Below are positions 38,542-52,400 of a stretch of DNA of 64,000 nt, in pieces. Origin of the DNA: Rostratula benghalensis (lineage: Eukaryota; Chordata; Aves; Charadriiformes; Rostratulidae); NCBI GenBank assembly GCA_013399305.1, contig VXAI01000189.1, positions 1,417,323 to 1,481,322 of the forward strand, given 5' to 3'. The position numbers were made by a program, and so were the translations under genes. The notes under the pieces were generated by a model. It saw nothing but the letters and a program-made list of their open reading frames with translations, was not told the DNA's origin and searched no databases. How positions within the stretch are numbered: position 1 is the stretch's first letter; every line of letters begins with the position of its first letter.

Positions 38542-40745
38542 ATACATGCCCAATAATGGCTTTATGTGCATATTGGTCCTTTTTTTCTTGCCACCATGCT
38601 CATCCTACAGTATAATGTAATGAGGTGTAATATTTTGCAGTTACGAAGGATGAACTTGGGAAAGCAGCAGTGCTATGAATGTGCAAATCTGGTCGATGGG
38701 CTTCATAATGGGATGTGATGTAAATATCATGATAATTACACTCTCATTTGCTAAGTCACTGTTCTGGATATAAAGGACAAGGAATAGCCGCAGGTCCTCT
38801 TAATTAGACAGCGAGGATTGGTGTTCGTACGGACTCAGGCGACCCTGGGCTCTGCTCACGGAATAAATGCAATACACAATGGTACAGACACCATCTGGAG
38901 CCTTTGGCACGAAACGACGAAGACAAAGAGTGCAAAATGAGCGGGATAATCTTGGCCAACCCCTGGATCATCACTAACATTGAATAACTTTGTCAGGGAC
39001 AACTGGGAGAAGTGGGAGAACTAAGACTTGTCTTTGAGGCAGAGGGGTGAGTATTTCCCCGCTGCCTGATCTGCTGATGGACTGGGTGTAGAGGTACTGA
39101 TGTGTGGAGATACTGTGCACCTCAGCACCTCCAACTAAAGGAGGGAGAAAACCGGACTTTCTTGAACCAGCTGGGAAATAAAGGGCAGGGAGAGAAAGGT
39201 CTGGATGTACCAAAAGGATTGCAGAAGTTTTAATGCTACTGCCATATTGTGGTCAGGGGAGATGTGCCACTAGTGAGGATCACATTTTTTCCCTCAAATT
39301 TGTATGAATGTAAGGAAAGCCCAGGGGGCTTAGACTTGGATTCACACTGGGTGCAAAGAGAGCAGCCCCCAGCCCAGTAACTCCTGCTCACAACCCGCAG
39401 CTTCCAGAAATGTCAGGAAAGGGCAAAGGGGAACAGAGAGCCCCCAGAGAGGTCGGGAGCCTTCACAGGTATCAGAAATATGTGTAACGAAAAGAAGGTG
39501 GATGAGAAGAAAAGGTTGAAATGACAGGGGAATTCTATTTCCTCCTTTGCAATCTAGCAATCAATAGCATAAATCTGATTTTTTAAAGACAAATATATAA
39601 ATGACCTTTCTAAAAAGACTGCATGGCTAGAACTGTTCCAGGCCCCAGCAGGTGAAGATAACCCTTTCAGATCCCTACCTGAGGTACAATAAAATAATAT
39701 AAAACCAAGAATTATGTGTAGAAACTAACTCTTCAAAGATGGTTTCATCTTTATGTACTTTCCCACAATCAAGTCCTGGACTCTCAGCTGCCTTTGCATG
39801 AATTAAGATGTGTTATTTTATTTGTGTGTAAGGGGCTACCTTTAAACATTGTTAGTAAAGCTGGGATACCACCAGCTTGCAGACAAATATCTTTAACACA
39901 GTTTGTGGCTGGTGAGTCTGGAAACAATCTGTTTTACCATATCTTTGTTGTTTAACTTACTCCTCTGACTTTTTAATGTTGTAGTTTACACATTTAAGCA
40001 TAATCTCTCTATTTACAACAGAAAATACATTTCATGTCTACACAAAGGCATGGGGTTTGTTTCAATAGCCTCACTTTACTGAAATACTATATTAAGCACA
40101 AAAGTGTTTGATGGCAGCAGGGCAAGTACTATACATTTTTTCTTATCTGAAGGTATTCACACTTAACCTAAGAATTAGATAAATGAGGAAGTCTCATGTC
40201 TCCAGGGTATCCTATGCCATCCTGTCATCAGAATTAATCAAGATGATAATGAATACTCAGATTACAAAGAGATGGGAGTGCTTGCGACCAATAATTATTT
40301 TTAGAGACCGTAATCTAGGTCAAATCCAATTTCCTGTTTTTGACAGGTGGCAAAAATTTGTCAAATTAATGGAATGGGATATGGAAATTTAGGTAATCAG
40401 AGGGAAGTACTTCCCCCTCCTGCCTGAAGCGGTGTTGGGGAAGGAGACTTGAAGAGGTTCCTCTACTGGGGAAGGTCTCAGGGCATCCCAGTTGAGCCCA
40501 TTGCCTGTGCAGAAACAGATGGAGATATCAGGACAGTAGCCAAAACCTGGCAAAGCCGATGGAAAGATGTGACCTGACTTGGTCTGAGCTCTTACCCCAT
40601 GCAGGATTTTCTCTGTCCCAAACTTCTGGTCTCAGGACCTTCCTGAAAAGGAAGATGGAGAGAGAGAAAGCCAACAGCCAAACGACTACAGAGGCATGAC
40701 AAGGAAACCCACTGCTAAAATGGAGTTAAACCTGCAAAAGAAGGA

Positions 40746-40795
40746 AAGATAAATAATAGACTCCCTAAATAAGATAAATAATAGACTCCCTAAAT
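40746..40795. repeat. 25-bp perfect tandem duplication
   Basis: Two identical 25-base units, 40746-40770 and 40771-40795, each begin AAGATAAATAATAGACTCCC. No mismatch between the copies suggests a recent duplication or an assembly artefact. It lies in an SCML4 intron. Confidence 0.95.
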
Positions 40796-43700
40796 ATGTT
40801 CTTGGCAAACAAACAGAGCCCAGAGGGAGTACAGTCATTGATAGATAAGAGTGGAAAGGGAGTGACAGATGAACTTTAATATTGCTGCAGGCCTAAATGA
40901 TTTCATTGCCTCAGGGGAAGGGGGTGGGAATGAAATTTTAAAAGCTTCTCTCTGATTGCACTGGAGCAGATAATAAGGAGCAGCAGATCTACTGAAACTA
41001 AGCAGAAGTAACAGGCCCTCAAAGGCACAGAAAAATGGGAAAGATTTCAAAAAACAAACAACCTCCCATTAGAAACAAGGGCAGGAGGAAGTCTTTGTAG
41101 CATACACTTTTTCAAAAGTCTAAGGCAAGTCAAGCAGTAGAAGAGCAGAAGCATCAGAAAAGCAGGTGTGTGGGAGAACACGGCTACAGGATATTTATGG
41201 GTGCAGGGGGGTTTGATGAGCCACAATCAGCAGAGAGCTCTGGAAAGAAGATTGAGTTTATAGCACACTGATTTGCCCTGCTTGCAGGAGAAGACATGCA
41301 CCACCTGGCTGGTGGCCTTGGCCTCACAGCGTGGCAGGGCAGAGTCCTCAACCCACGAGCATGGCAGCTGCTCCTGCTCCTGGCATGGCACGCACTGCAT
41401 GGAGAAGCAACACCATGGTTGCTCCTCTGCCCACTGCAAGAGTAGCCCAGCATCCAGCTGTGTGAGATGCAGCCATGGGCTGGCACTAAAGATTCATTTG
41501 GTCTTCTCTTGATTTGCCATTCTTGCAGGATGAGGGGAGAAAATAGGGGCTCGCTGAAGGCATGGAACCTTTGAGGCTGTAAATGTCCTCAAAAACTAAC
41601 AGGCAGGCTGTGGTTGCCAAAGAATGGGTACTGGGCTCTGAGCCCCTCAATGCCATCAGCAGCTCCTTGGCCACTGCCTGGGGGAGGTGCTGGATGTGGC
41701 TCCTGCGGGGCGCTTGCAGCATTATTCTGGAAAAAGAGAAACTTCAAACCCTGCGCCCCCAGATGTTTTCAGGAAATAAATGTATTAGCAAGGAGGATTG
41801 CCTCTTTAACAAAGGCCCTCAGGTGATAATAATTAACTGCTAATATGGGATAATAAAATCTACATAAAAATAACAAGCTACAGGGCAAGGTTAAGGTTAT
41901 TGTGTTGTGGTTGAACACACAATTCTTCGTACTTGGAATAAAGGCTTTGTTAGGTAAGCAGGCTTGGAAAGGTTTAAGATGTCCTTGACTATGCCTTCCC
42001 TGATTTAAGAGCTTCAATTTGGCAAATGATGACAGGAAAGTGCATGTTTATCTGTTAGCAGCCCCAACTAGCTTTCTGAAATGAGTTTTTTTTTGTTGTT
42101 GTTTGGAATTTTTTAGCATAATCATAGAGAATTAGACATTGAGCTTCTGATCACATTAATGAGAGCTTTGAGGTTTAATCTCATCCATTCCGCTTGAAAG
42201 ACACGTTCTACTACGCACTGAGATATGGTTTATGGCTATGGTTTTTTCCATTATATTTGCCCACCATGATAAATAAGGCAAGCCATTTTTCAAAAATACC
42301 CATAAATAAAGAGGATTGGTTTGAGGTTTCAACGAGAAATTCTTCTTCTTTTTAATGAGTCCTGCCCATCTCTGCCTTGTAAGTATGCAAACTAGGGAGG
42401 ATAAGAACAGAGACTGGCATGCACCACTTACTCATCTTTGCTCACTTATGATGCAGCAGCATATAAATTATCCCTAGACAGAGGAAAAACACACAGAAGC
42501 ATGGCATGGTAGTGAGAGCATAGATTCCAAAAACCTTTGCAATGGAGAGTCTGCAAAGACAGTGATCAAACTCTAGTGTGGTTGCACTGAAGAACAGTTG
42601 CAGAAAAATGGGTATTTTTAAAGTCTGGGATTGGCAGTAAAAGTGGAATCAGCATGGTGGCTGAAAGTATGATAACTGTGCAGAAATGCAGCCTTTAATT
42701 TTAAGAAGGAGCAGGCAATGCTTCGTAGAACTCTACACTGGGAATTCCAGCATTACAGAGTTAATGCTGTCATAAACAGAGTAGGTGATGAAACCAGGCT
42801 ATGACTGAAGGCAGCACAGTTTCTTTAATGCTAGAAGTTATATCATAATGAATCTGTGGGCACCTTGACTTCATGGATGTCACTCTGCTGTCCATCACAG
42901 CCACAAAAAAACTGCCTGGCCATGTCTGAGAGCAAAATCTGTCCTCTGCCTCAGAGGACACAGGTCCTGCTGTGGACTGCTGGAGTCTCCAGAAGGCAAA
43001 TGAGTGGATCACACTAAATATCATGGATGGTGGTGGCACAAATATGCACTAGCCATTTGTGCTGCTGTACGTAGTGGTGCACAGGGGTCTGCTATTCCTC
43101 CTGTTGGAGACCTCGACAGCAAATCCATCTCCATATGGGTTTGCATGTAACTTTATGGTAGACTCTAATCTACAATGGACAATACCAGGACTAATAAATC
43201 ATTAATAATTGTAAATAAGCAATTTTGACAAATAGATAACCATGTTCATAATGTTCATTGCATAACTACCAGCTCTAGGGAGCCTTTACTGTTGAGCTGG
43301 GCTGATGACCCAGAAGTCCCAGAGGAGCTAGTCTTCACAAATGTCAAATGCTTGTCATGTAAAAATACTAAGGAGTGTTGGGATGAGTCCTGCTACCCCA
43401 AAGTATCAAAAGTAGCATCTCAAAGTCACTTGTAACACCCAAATATCATGGGTGTCTATTCTAAAGGCAATCTCTTCCTCTTTGTTCCTCAAAATGCTTA
43501 AATATGTTTCCAGCTAAGGAACCTGCAAAGCTTACTTACTTCACGGCCATTCTATGACTTTTCTCTTGGTTCAGCTCTGAAAAATAGACGTGCATTCTTT
43601 TATGCTTTCATTTTGTCAGGACTACAAATTTTGTGGGAAGTCATAAAGAGAGGTGGAGCTGTCTCCTGAACCTTAGCTTCCTGCCTCAGGACTGTGCTGA

Positions 43701-44739
43701 GTTTTCACAAGATGTTGGCTGAGACTGGGAAACAGTGATATGCAGAGTCATAAACAAGAAGGAAAGTAATGCAGTTGAACAAGCTTAAGGAGCTCTGATT
43801 TTAAGCTTCAGTCCCTTGAATGTAGATTCAGCCCCCCGATACCACGTTTTTTCTCAACACAACACATTTTTAAGCCTTGGAATGCTAACACAGTATTTTG
43901 TAGATGCTGAAAATGCACAATGTATTCAATAAGCCACTGGGGGATTTGGGAAAGAAAAAAATCTATGAAGGGTTACTAAACATGAATCCACCACTTCTGG
44001 TTCAGGAAGTCCATAAGCCAAAAATTTCTGAAGGACGAGAGAGTAGTGGGAAAGCATCACCATCGCTGCCACTTATCTCTTTCCTGGGGGTGTGCTGCTG
44101 TCTCGTGCTGGAGACAGGATGTGCGGCGAGACAGACCTTTGCTCCGAACTGCCCTCACCCTTCCTATGTACTACAAAGAGATAACGACTGATCCCAAGCA
44201 GAATGATAAAGATTTTCAAAGCAAGCAAGTAACAACATTGTTAAACCTTGGCTCACCACCACTGCCAACTAAAAAGCTTGACGAAAGGGTCCCAGTTCTG
44301 CTAGGAGGCTCTAGGGAAGCAGTGGGAGAGGGGAAAATGAATCCTCTGCACAGTGAGCCTCTTGTCCTCCCAGCACCTGATTATGCTGGCCTGAGAGGCA
44401 CTGAACAAGATCTGAAAGAAAGGGCTTTTCATTTCCTTTTCTTTATAACTGAGGCCCCCAGTTCTTAGTGACAACCTTTTACAAGTTGTTTGTGGTAGTG
44501 CATTTCTATACTATCCACTTCGCTTTGAGTAAAGTTGACTCTGTCCGTAAAGAAAAAATAATGATGAGAATTGAATGCTTATCTGTGCTTTGTGTAGTAG
44601 AGTAACACTGGGATAAACCGGGGAAACAAATGTGCAAAAAATAATGGCAAAGTGAGGGATAGTTCTGAGTAGGTATCAGACATTTAGGGGGGCAAAATTA
44701 GATAAACAAAGAAATGCAAGGATGAATACCAGTAATATG

Positions 44740-45270
44740 TATTTTGCAAGAACAATGTTCTACAATAGTAAATAGTGCAAGTTCAGAAAGAAGAAATAAT
44801 ACAGAAGTTGGGGAGGTAAGGGATATGAAGGAATTATGCAAAGATCTGCAGCTGCTGGTAAGAGGCTCTGGAGTGGTTACCAAGCAAGAATATGCAGAAT
44901 CATTTGCAATTTCCAGGGGAAATGCAAGGGCAGAAATACAGTACAATGGTAGACAAAGGCGCCAGGGGAACCAGCAAGGCTTCTGCAAATATATCAAGAT
45001 TGTTTAAAAAAAAAAAAAAATTGGAGTGACAGTAGATTCCATTAATAAATGAGCAAGGGAAAGAGATTAATGACTTAAAAACGGCTGAGACACTCAACTC
45101 CTTTGTTAGATCTATCTTCAGAATGAAAAATGCATAAATGAAGTTTTAATAATTAGTGAGGGGTGAACACACTGTTTGAATCCTGACTGATAAAGACCTG
45201 TTAATGGAGAACTTGGAAAATGCAAACAAAGACAAAGCTAACGGAAGTTTAGGGAATTAGTTAACCTGTT
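44740..45270 (+). mobile_element. Ancient CR1/L3-like LINE remnant (endonuclease-RT linker)
   Basis: GGCTTCTGCAAATATATCAA, followed by a poly(A) run and ATTAATAAATGAGCAAGGGA, is the characteristic order of the CR1 ORF2 segment between endonuclease and reverse transcriptase (KYI...LMNEQGK...). A later TTCAGAATGAAAAATGCATA resembles the VFTMENA region. It is heavily decayed and not coding. It lies inside the SCML4 intron between the exons at 61 kb and 46 kb. Confidence 0.6.
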
Positions 45271-46052
45271 TGATGAAGCCAGGTTATTTCTAGGAAAAAA
45301 AAAAAAATCATGGCTAATAGGGAACATGGCTAATAGGCTGACCCAGCAAACCTAAATCCTAGCAGGGTGACTGGACAAAAACACAAAGAAAGGGAAAAAG
45401 AAGGGTTATTGAATGCAGTGGTTCCCATGGCATCCCTTGAATTTGCAGATAAACTTTGTGTGCCTTTGCTTCCTGAAGGATAAAAGAGCCTTGAGCAGTG
45501 AGCTGGATGATTTTTAAAAATATGTGTTTTGCTGGGCAGTCTTTTTCAAGGAAAATCTGGCTTGGTTCATGATTAAATGGGCAGGAAGGGCAACACAGCC
45601 TGGAAGCAAAACCTTTTGCTAAAATGCTGTATGTCAGGCACTAATATTTGGGTTTGCTCTGTGTCGTATCTTGTACACAGCTGGTGTTACACAAATAACA
45701 GGTACCTGCCTGCAGGCAGTATTAATCTTTGGGAGGAATCTCTTATATATTAATATTTATATCTGTAAGTCAATAATAACAGTTGTGATTGCCACACGAT
45801 TATACATAATACATATGTTTACATAATTAATAACAGTTAGAAAACATTCACCCTTTTACTTAATGATGAACAGATTGATTTTGTGTTTACATAGGTTATT
45901 ATTTCTCCTTCTAAATGGAAGCTTGAGTGGTCTGGATGGATGTCACCTCAGACCAACCTCACTAATTTTCCTGGGAATTTGGAAGTGAGTTAAAACTCCA
46001 GCGTGACACCAGCATAGCAACACACATTGCTAAATGGAAGATGTTATATTAC

Positions 46053-46319
46053 CACTTCTGTTTCCTTCAAGATAGGTCCCGTTCCTCGTTGGGCTGGAGG
46101 TCTGATGCCACAGGCCAGTAGATGAGGACCCCCCTGAAGATATCTGGGCAGGACGATGGTTACAGGAGGAAGAGGAGGCTCCAGCAGGACGTCCATCTGC
46201 AGGACTCTGCCGCATGGCATACGCAGAACCCATGGAACCAAAAGCAGAATCAGCAGGATCCACACTGTACTGTTTCACGTTCGCAGGACCAACCAGGTAG
46301 TCCTCAGGTATGACCGTTT
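46053..46319 (-). CDS. SCML4: SCML4 exon: Ser/Gly-rich linker between SLED and SAM (third-last coding exon)
   Basis: This exon has 88 full codons plus split codons. It opens with TVIPEDYLVGPANVKQYSVD, which corresponds to a conserved EEYLVNP...YSVD segment in human SCML4 (from memory). The middle is low-complexity: GASSSSCN and ISSGGSSSTGLW. It ends SSPTRNGTYLEGNRS, matching the human ...SSPKRN..SLEGNR segment. The region is probably disordered and joins two folded domains. The minus-strand acceptor is TTCCTGAGCAG before 46319. The donor is GTG/GTAATA after 46053, leaving a single G that pairs with CC of the next exon to give Ala. A second in-phase donor, GTGGTA, lies 3 bases upstream, so a Ser-Ala versus Thr alternative is formally possible. 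The human residues at the junction (Arg-Cys-Ala) support the chosen donor. This exon is clearly more diverged than its neighbours. Confidence 0.95.
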
Positions 46320-47766
46320 CTGCTCAGGAAGCCAAGACACAAAAGAAACATCAGTAAGACAAAACCAACTTTCAGCCCTTGAAAAAATACTTTTCCCAAA
46401 ATTTCCTTTTTTTGGCAAAAAAATTAATTCCATTATCAAGTTTCTGTACTGGCAGCTGGCTGTGGGAGGGATCCTTGCTGAGAAGTAGTAAGTAATGAAG
46501 GGAAGCACAATCACTCAGAAGTCCGTAGAATCACAGCAGGGAAACTATGGCTTGATGTGACTCATTTGTGTCAGTTTATGGCAATACTCTCTGTAAAGTC
46601 CTGGGCCACTGATGGGAGGGTCCCATTTGCCTCGTGGTGCTGCCCAAATACCATCAAGACTGGGCGATTGTCCCTCTATTGTTTGCTCTGTATTTCTTTT
46701 TAAAACATGGAGGTTGAAAGGAAGAAGGCAGAGGAGGACCATAAAATGGGCAGTTTGTTGGGTTCGTAACGCCTAGCAGCCAGTAGGAGGGAGTGAAAGT
46801 AATAAACCAAAGTGTTTTGGCTGCAATTAACAAAATTAATCAGACAATATCCTCAGCTGCAGACATCCATCAGGCCCAGTATATTGCAAGGAGAAGAGGC
46901 TTGATGGCTGATGAGCACGCCCAAGGTTTATCGCAGGAGGAGATGTTTGAGTGAGTCACTCAGGCTCAGCTCGTGTTCAGGCACATGTGCTGGCAACACA
47001 GACAACTGCAAACCATTGCTCTGGTTCCTCTCCTCTGCGTTGCACTTTGCATACCATGTAGGACTTAAATACCTTGCTGTTCAGACACTAAACCCAATAA
47101 ACCAAATTTTGCAATTCCAGACTTATTTTAGAGAATTATATTCCCCTTTGCTTGGGGGTCTAACACATGAAGCAGGTCTACTCCCAGGTTTTGCAGCACA
47201 CAGACTTATTTTTGCCAGTTCCTCTCAGACCTAGGTCCAGGTCCCTTTTGCTTCACACATCTATGCCATTTTCCTCCTCTGGCCAGCCCCAGACTCCTCC
47301 CAACAGGCCTCAATGTTGAGGCTGTATACAATAGACTTTTCCCTTTAATTCACATTTTTACTGTTTTCCTTTGGAAAAAACCCAACAACTAACAAAAAAG
47401 ACCTTGGCAGCTGCATCCAGCATGATTTAGTTTGCCGGCTCAAATACTCAAGAGTTGTGTCATGCCAACATCCTGGTTCGTGTGTCAAACCATAACATAC
47501 ATTTTTGTTACGTGATAGCCTGACTTTTCGTTTTCTTCCTGCTGTCTTTTAAGACTTTGTCCCATTCTGGGCCAAGGCTGGAATCATCATAATGGAAACA
47601 GCAAATCTGAAGAACAGCTTTAAATGTGAAGTTTCCTTGCTTTTGGGCACTTGCCTTTGCAACTGCAGGTAACTTTCCTTTAGCGAGGCTTTTTTCCCCT
47701 TCGATACTTAAGGTTCCTTACAGCATGCATTCAGGTATCCTGCTGCTTTCTCCCAGGGATTTCTGA

Positions 47767-47870
47767 GCTTGATTCTCACACAAATACAGATGGGGTGTAA
47801 TTCAATTGAATTCCACAGAGTTCAGCTAATGTAACAGTAGCATAAGAGAAACGGGAATCAGACACTCTGA
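47767..47870. repeat. GTGTAAATC-type palindromic repeat, copy 6 (both arms)
   Basis: GATTCTCACACAAATACAGA, then GGGGTGTAATTCAATTGAATTCC, then the right arm TAATGTAACAGTAGCATAAG and GGAATCAGACAC. It preserves the outward-facing order of both arms. Confidence 0.5.
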
Positions 47871-49274
47871 ACCTTTCTCCCTAACCTCCTACAGAAGCCA
47901 AAACTGTTAGCAATTGAGCTAAATACCTTGCTTTTCAGACTCCTCCCAATAAACCAATGAAAATCCAATCAAGCCTCCTCATTCAAAGGAACTTAATTAC
48001 TGTGTAGAACACTTGCAATAAAAGCCTCTTACGCATAAAGAAGACAGCTCTTTCTGCAGCATCCTGCCTGCACTGCATGGAGTAATTATGCCTCTTGTGA
48101 ATCATTACCTCTTTATTCCAGGAAAAGAATGTTCTTTTAATATGATTACAATATGAAGAAGACACAGACTATCAAAACAACAAACAGCACATTAAAAGAG
48201 CCCTGCTAAATAAACGGCGTGCAGCTTTTATTACTATGGATATAAATTACTCCAAAATTTGTGAGCAGACACCAGGGATTTTTTTGACTGACGTCAGACT
48301 TTCTCAGTAGCCTGTGTGAAATAAGGCATATGCAGGTGAAATCTCCCCATGGAAGGACATCCATGAATTGTGTAGGAGACTGATGAGGAGCCAGACACTG
48401 TCAGTTTTGTTCTTGGTACCCTGATAAGACATTTTCTTGATCTAGATTGAGTTATTCCACAGGTCTCTGCCTTGGGCTCCAAAATGGGAGCAACGATCCC
48501 TATTGCCACAGACCAAGCAGGCCCCTCCATTCATTACTGGTTGAAACATGCCCCAGTGGAAGGTCCCCCTCAAAAATCTACAAAATACTGTGGAAGCTCT
48601 TTGTGCTCATATTTTTCCAGCCCCTCGTTAGTTTGCATCACAGAGAAGCCACATGAGTTAGGGCTGCATCAATGATGTGTATGAAAATATCTACATTTTG
48701 TAAGCTCCCACAAGGCCTTGTAACGCGTACGGCTTTCACAGCTACTAATCCCACTTTGGCCAATTAGGGAAAAACAGGTTTTCTAAGACAATAGAATAAA
48801 AAATAACTCTCTACTGGGGTTTAAAATGCAACAGTTTCATAAATCTATAGCTTAGCCCTTCTGCATTCTGTCACACTTCTGCATTTTATTTTCTAGGTAG
48901 TCAGCAGACGGGCACACACTAGTGAGAAATTAGTACACAATATTTTAAGGCAGGATTTATGAGAAAACTGCTTTGAGCACAGTAGTCTCCAGTACAACTA
49001 TTCACCACCCTGAGAGACTCAAGCTATTTTGGCAGTTTTCCTTTCCATTAATGGTCCACAGGCAAATGGATTGAAAAGCCCAAGGCTGTTACATCCAGCA
49101 CACCTTAAAATGCAGCAGAAGAAAGGAAAAAAAAACCCCACTGCTTTTCAAATTTAAAAATGCATATTTCTTTAGCTGTGTATCTTTAAAGTAGCGGCCT
49201 GTATGGTTCCTAGCCAAATTTCTGAAGATGGGTTAACCAAGAATTAAAACAGCACCAGAACCTGCAGCTCACAT

Positions 49275-49400
49275 GCCAGTTCTCTGGAGTGACCTTGGTC
49301 AGGTTATCCATCATCTCTGGACCCCAGTTCTCCATTAGGATGTAGAAAAATACTTGTTTTGCCTCTCACCTGTGTAACACGTTAAGTCCTCTGCCTTGAT
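49275..49400 (+). mobile_element. MIR/CORE-SINE-like remnant
   Basis: GGAGTGACCTTGGTCAGGTT, then CATCTCTGGACCCCAGTTCTCC and AGGATGTAGAAAAATACTTG, follows the order of the MIR core (tgaccttgggcaagt...ctctgtgcctcagtttcc...). Divergence is high. It lies inside the SCML4 intron between 46.3 and 61.2 kb. Confidence 0.55.
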
Positions 49401-52400
49401 GGTATCTGTATGCCACTACAGTGTGCTACACGGATCTGTACTGCATGGTGTGAATGCACAACACATACAGTGGACCTTTGGTAGTATCTGGGAATAGAGA
49501 CATTCCAGAAAGACAAAAAAAAATCATGCCTCCCATTGTGTATTAGGGAAGTAAATGAAAATCAGTTTCACGCAGGAAAGAGTGTAAACCCAGGGAATAC
49601 AGTTCTTAGTTGATGTTTTCCTGAGCATATCTAATCTCTCACTTATTCTTTATCATTAAAAAACTCAAACAAACTTATACTGTTAAAATCTCTCCTACAA
49701 ATAAAAGCTCTTTCTGCACTCCAGAGATATGCTCTAGTCTGCATTCTTTGCTCTCCTCCCAGGCCAAAACATTTTGTGCCACTTTCCTCATCCGCTGCTG
49801 CTCCCACATCACTTCATGTGTTACATCCCTCTCTCCCATTACCTGCCTCAAGTTCCCTTCCTTTAAACCCCTGCCCTGCTACCCCTCTGTGTTCTTCCTC
49901 ACCACCTCTTCCTATTTCTTCTTCCATCATATTCACACAATCTCAATCTTGTACTAATGCTGCTTTCCCACAGCAGCAGCATTGCATTTTTCCCATTTTG
50001 CCAGCTCTTTTCCTATCTGCCTCTTCTGTTTTCCCTCCTCCCACCCTGCTGACTTGCATAGACATTTCTATCCCAGGCTGCTCCCCTTCCATCCATCTCA
50101 CGCTTTCAGTCTTCCAGCCTTCCCTTTCCTGACGCCCCTGTGCCTTTCTCTGGGTTCATCCCCAGATTGCTGCTTGGATGGCAGAGCCCGAGGTCAGGGC
50201 AGTGAACTTGGTCCAGGGTCCTCATTCCCAGTTAACAGGCCGTGTCCTGCACGGCCATGGAGTGGCTGCATGGTGGGGGGAAGGTTGCATGGAGCATTGA
50301 TGGAAACCTGTATCCCACTTCTGAGCACCCTAGACACTGATACCCAAAACAGGGAGGTCCCCTTTTACACACCAGTAGGTTCCTGGGACAACTGCTCTTC
50401 CTTCTAGACCAATATTTTCGTGTCATTTCATAGCATTTCATAACTTTTCTCTCCACCACCTGCAATGGTCGACGATGTCTATTTGCTCTAATTAAATTCC
50501 CCATTAACTCATTAACCTCTTTTCCTCACAGTTAATAAAGATTTCTTTCTTTTTTTTCCCTGTCCCCTCCCTTCTTTTTTTTTGTATTGTCTCCTGTTCC
50601 TCATATCATTTAGTGACGGGCTTTGCCCTTTGACCCTTCCCTGCACCTTTTTAAGTGCTACCATATATTTTCTATAATGGGTTGACCAGATATGAACTCT
50701 GTATTTTAAGCTGCATGATATCACAGCTTCCTCAGACTTCTCCTCTCCCTCAGCCAGGGCCAACATTTTCTCATCTCCCAGTGGTTTTGAGAAGAGCCAG
50801 CCACAGTGCTGAAGTCCTATCGAGAGACTCCTTGTAGGGTTTTATCTTCACCTGTATTTTATAGTTCCTGAGCTTGGCTCCAGCTTTCCACCTGGGAGGC
50901 AGTGGCAGGCAGTAAGAGGGGGCAGTTTTAAACACTTATGGAGGTTAGAAACCCTGCATCTCATCCTTCAGTCTGAGAAAGGAAAAGTAAAAGCAGGTAA
51001 ACACAAAAAGCAAATGCAGAAGGAAATGCTTGGGTGAGTTTAACCATCAGTACGATCTAGCTGAAGAGGGAGAGAGCAGAGAGATCTAAACAGTGTTTAA
51101 GAGTGCAAAAGATATGCCTTGGTTCTGAACTTCTATCTTCCCTTTTAACATTAGCTCTTAAAAGATTAAAAAATTACTTTTTCTGTGTCTGTGAAACAGC
51201 CTCATACATTTCTGTCCAGTCAGAAACAGACCATGGACCTTATCTTCCTTGTAGCTTGAGCCTGCGTGCATCTATCTAAAGATAAGAGCTTCCTATGATG
51301 GATTAAGACTTTCCAGCTCTGCCTGCTGTGATTTACTCTGGGATTACGGCACTAGCCCATTCCTTTTTCGTCCCATCGCCCATCCAGACACGCAGCACAA
51401 TGAAAATATGATGTCACCCCTCAGCAGGCATTTCTACACCGTGTCAGCACCACTCTCTGGTGCACGCACCCTGCACAGCTAGGCGAGGACCGGACCTTTT
51501 CCACACCAGCCTGTGGCTGCCACAGTTTGGCTGGAGGAGGAGAGCACTGCAGGGAGCGACATCTGTCTTGTGGCAGCAGAGATGAGCTGCTCGCCGCTCG
51601 CCAAGGCAGAGTGGCACAGAGACGCGTCCCTGAGGAGCCACAGCATCCCTGAGGCTGCCTGCAGAGAGGCAGCGAGTGAGCAGGCAGCCCAGGGCATCCG
51701 CTGACAGCAGTTCAGGGCTGTCACGCCTGTGGTTTTCTGTCTACAAGCTAACTTCTGCATGGTTATAAGAACACACATTTGCATCCACAGGGGAGTAAAA
51801 GCCGGGGTACTAGTCAATCAGAATAGGAAAATGTAAATAAGCCTCACCCACTTGTGAATGTAGACATTATGAACACTGAAACCATGGTCACACTGTGGAG
51901 GTAAAACCTGCAGTGAATTCTCTAGGGTTTAGTCTGAGGCTTTACTGCACCATGTATCATCTCACTGTGTCCTAGCTGTTTAAAAATATTTTGTGTTAAC
52001 TGAAATACTGAATCCCCCAAGGAGAATCTGCCAGTCAGTTAACATCAAGATCTAATTTTTTTAAGAGAATTTTCCAAAATCCAATGTTGTCCTGATTAAG
52101 AGGACTTCAGCATAGGCAATCTTTTTTTTTTTTTTTTCATTATTTAAACAATTTCCCTTGAGTGTTTGCAGCCAAGACAACAGCCACATTGTGTTTAATG
52201 CAGTAGAACCAGGGAATGAAACTGGCTGGGAACAGATCAACATGGTTTTATTGTCCAAAGTGAGTAAAAAGGTAGAGTAAATTCACAAGCTAGCTGCTGA
52301 CAAATTTATTAGATTTAATAATAAAAGGTGCTCATGTGTATAAATAACCCATGGAGGATTTTTTTGTTAAGTGCTTGGGGATGATTCAGTAAATGTCTTG

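Larger units (their letters stand above)
37258..46052 (-). other. SCML4: SCML4 intron between linker and SAM exons
   Basis: An 8.8-kb phase-1 intron. It contains one palindromic repeat, the 25-bp tandem duplication and the ancient CR1 piece at 44.7-45.3 kb. Further LINE-like debris is possible around 40660-41060, but I cannot support a family. No extra exon was seen. Confidence 0.85.
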
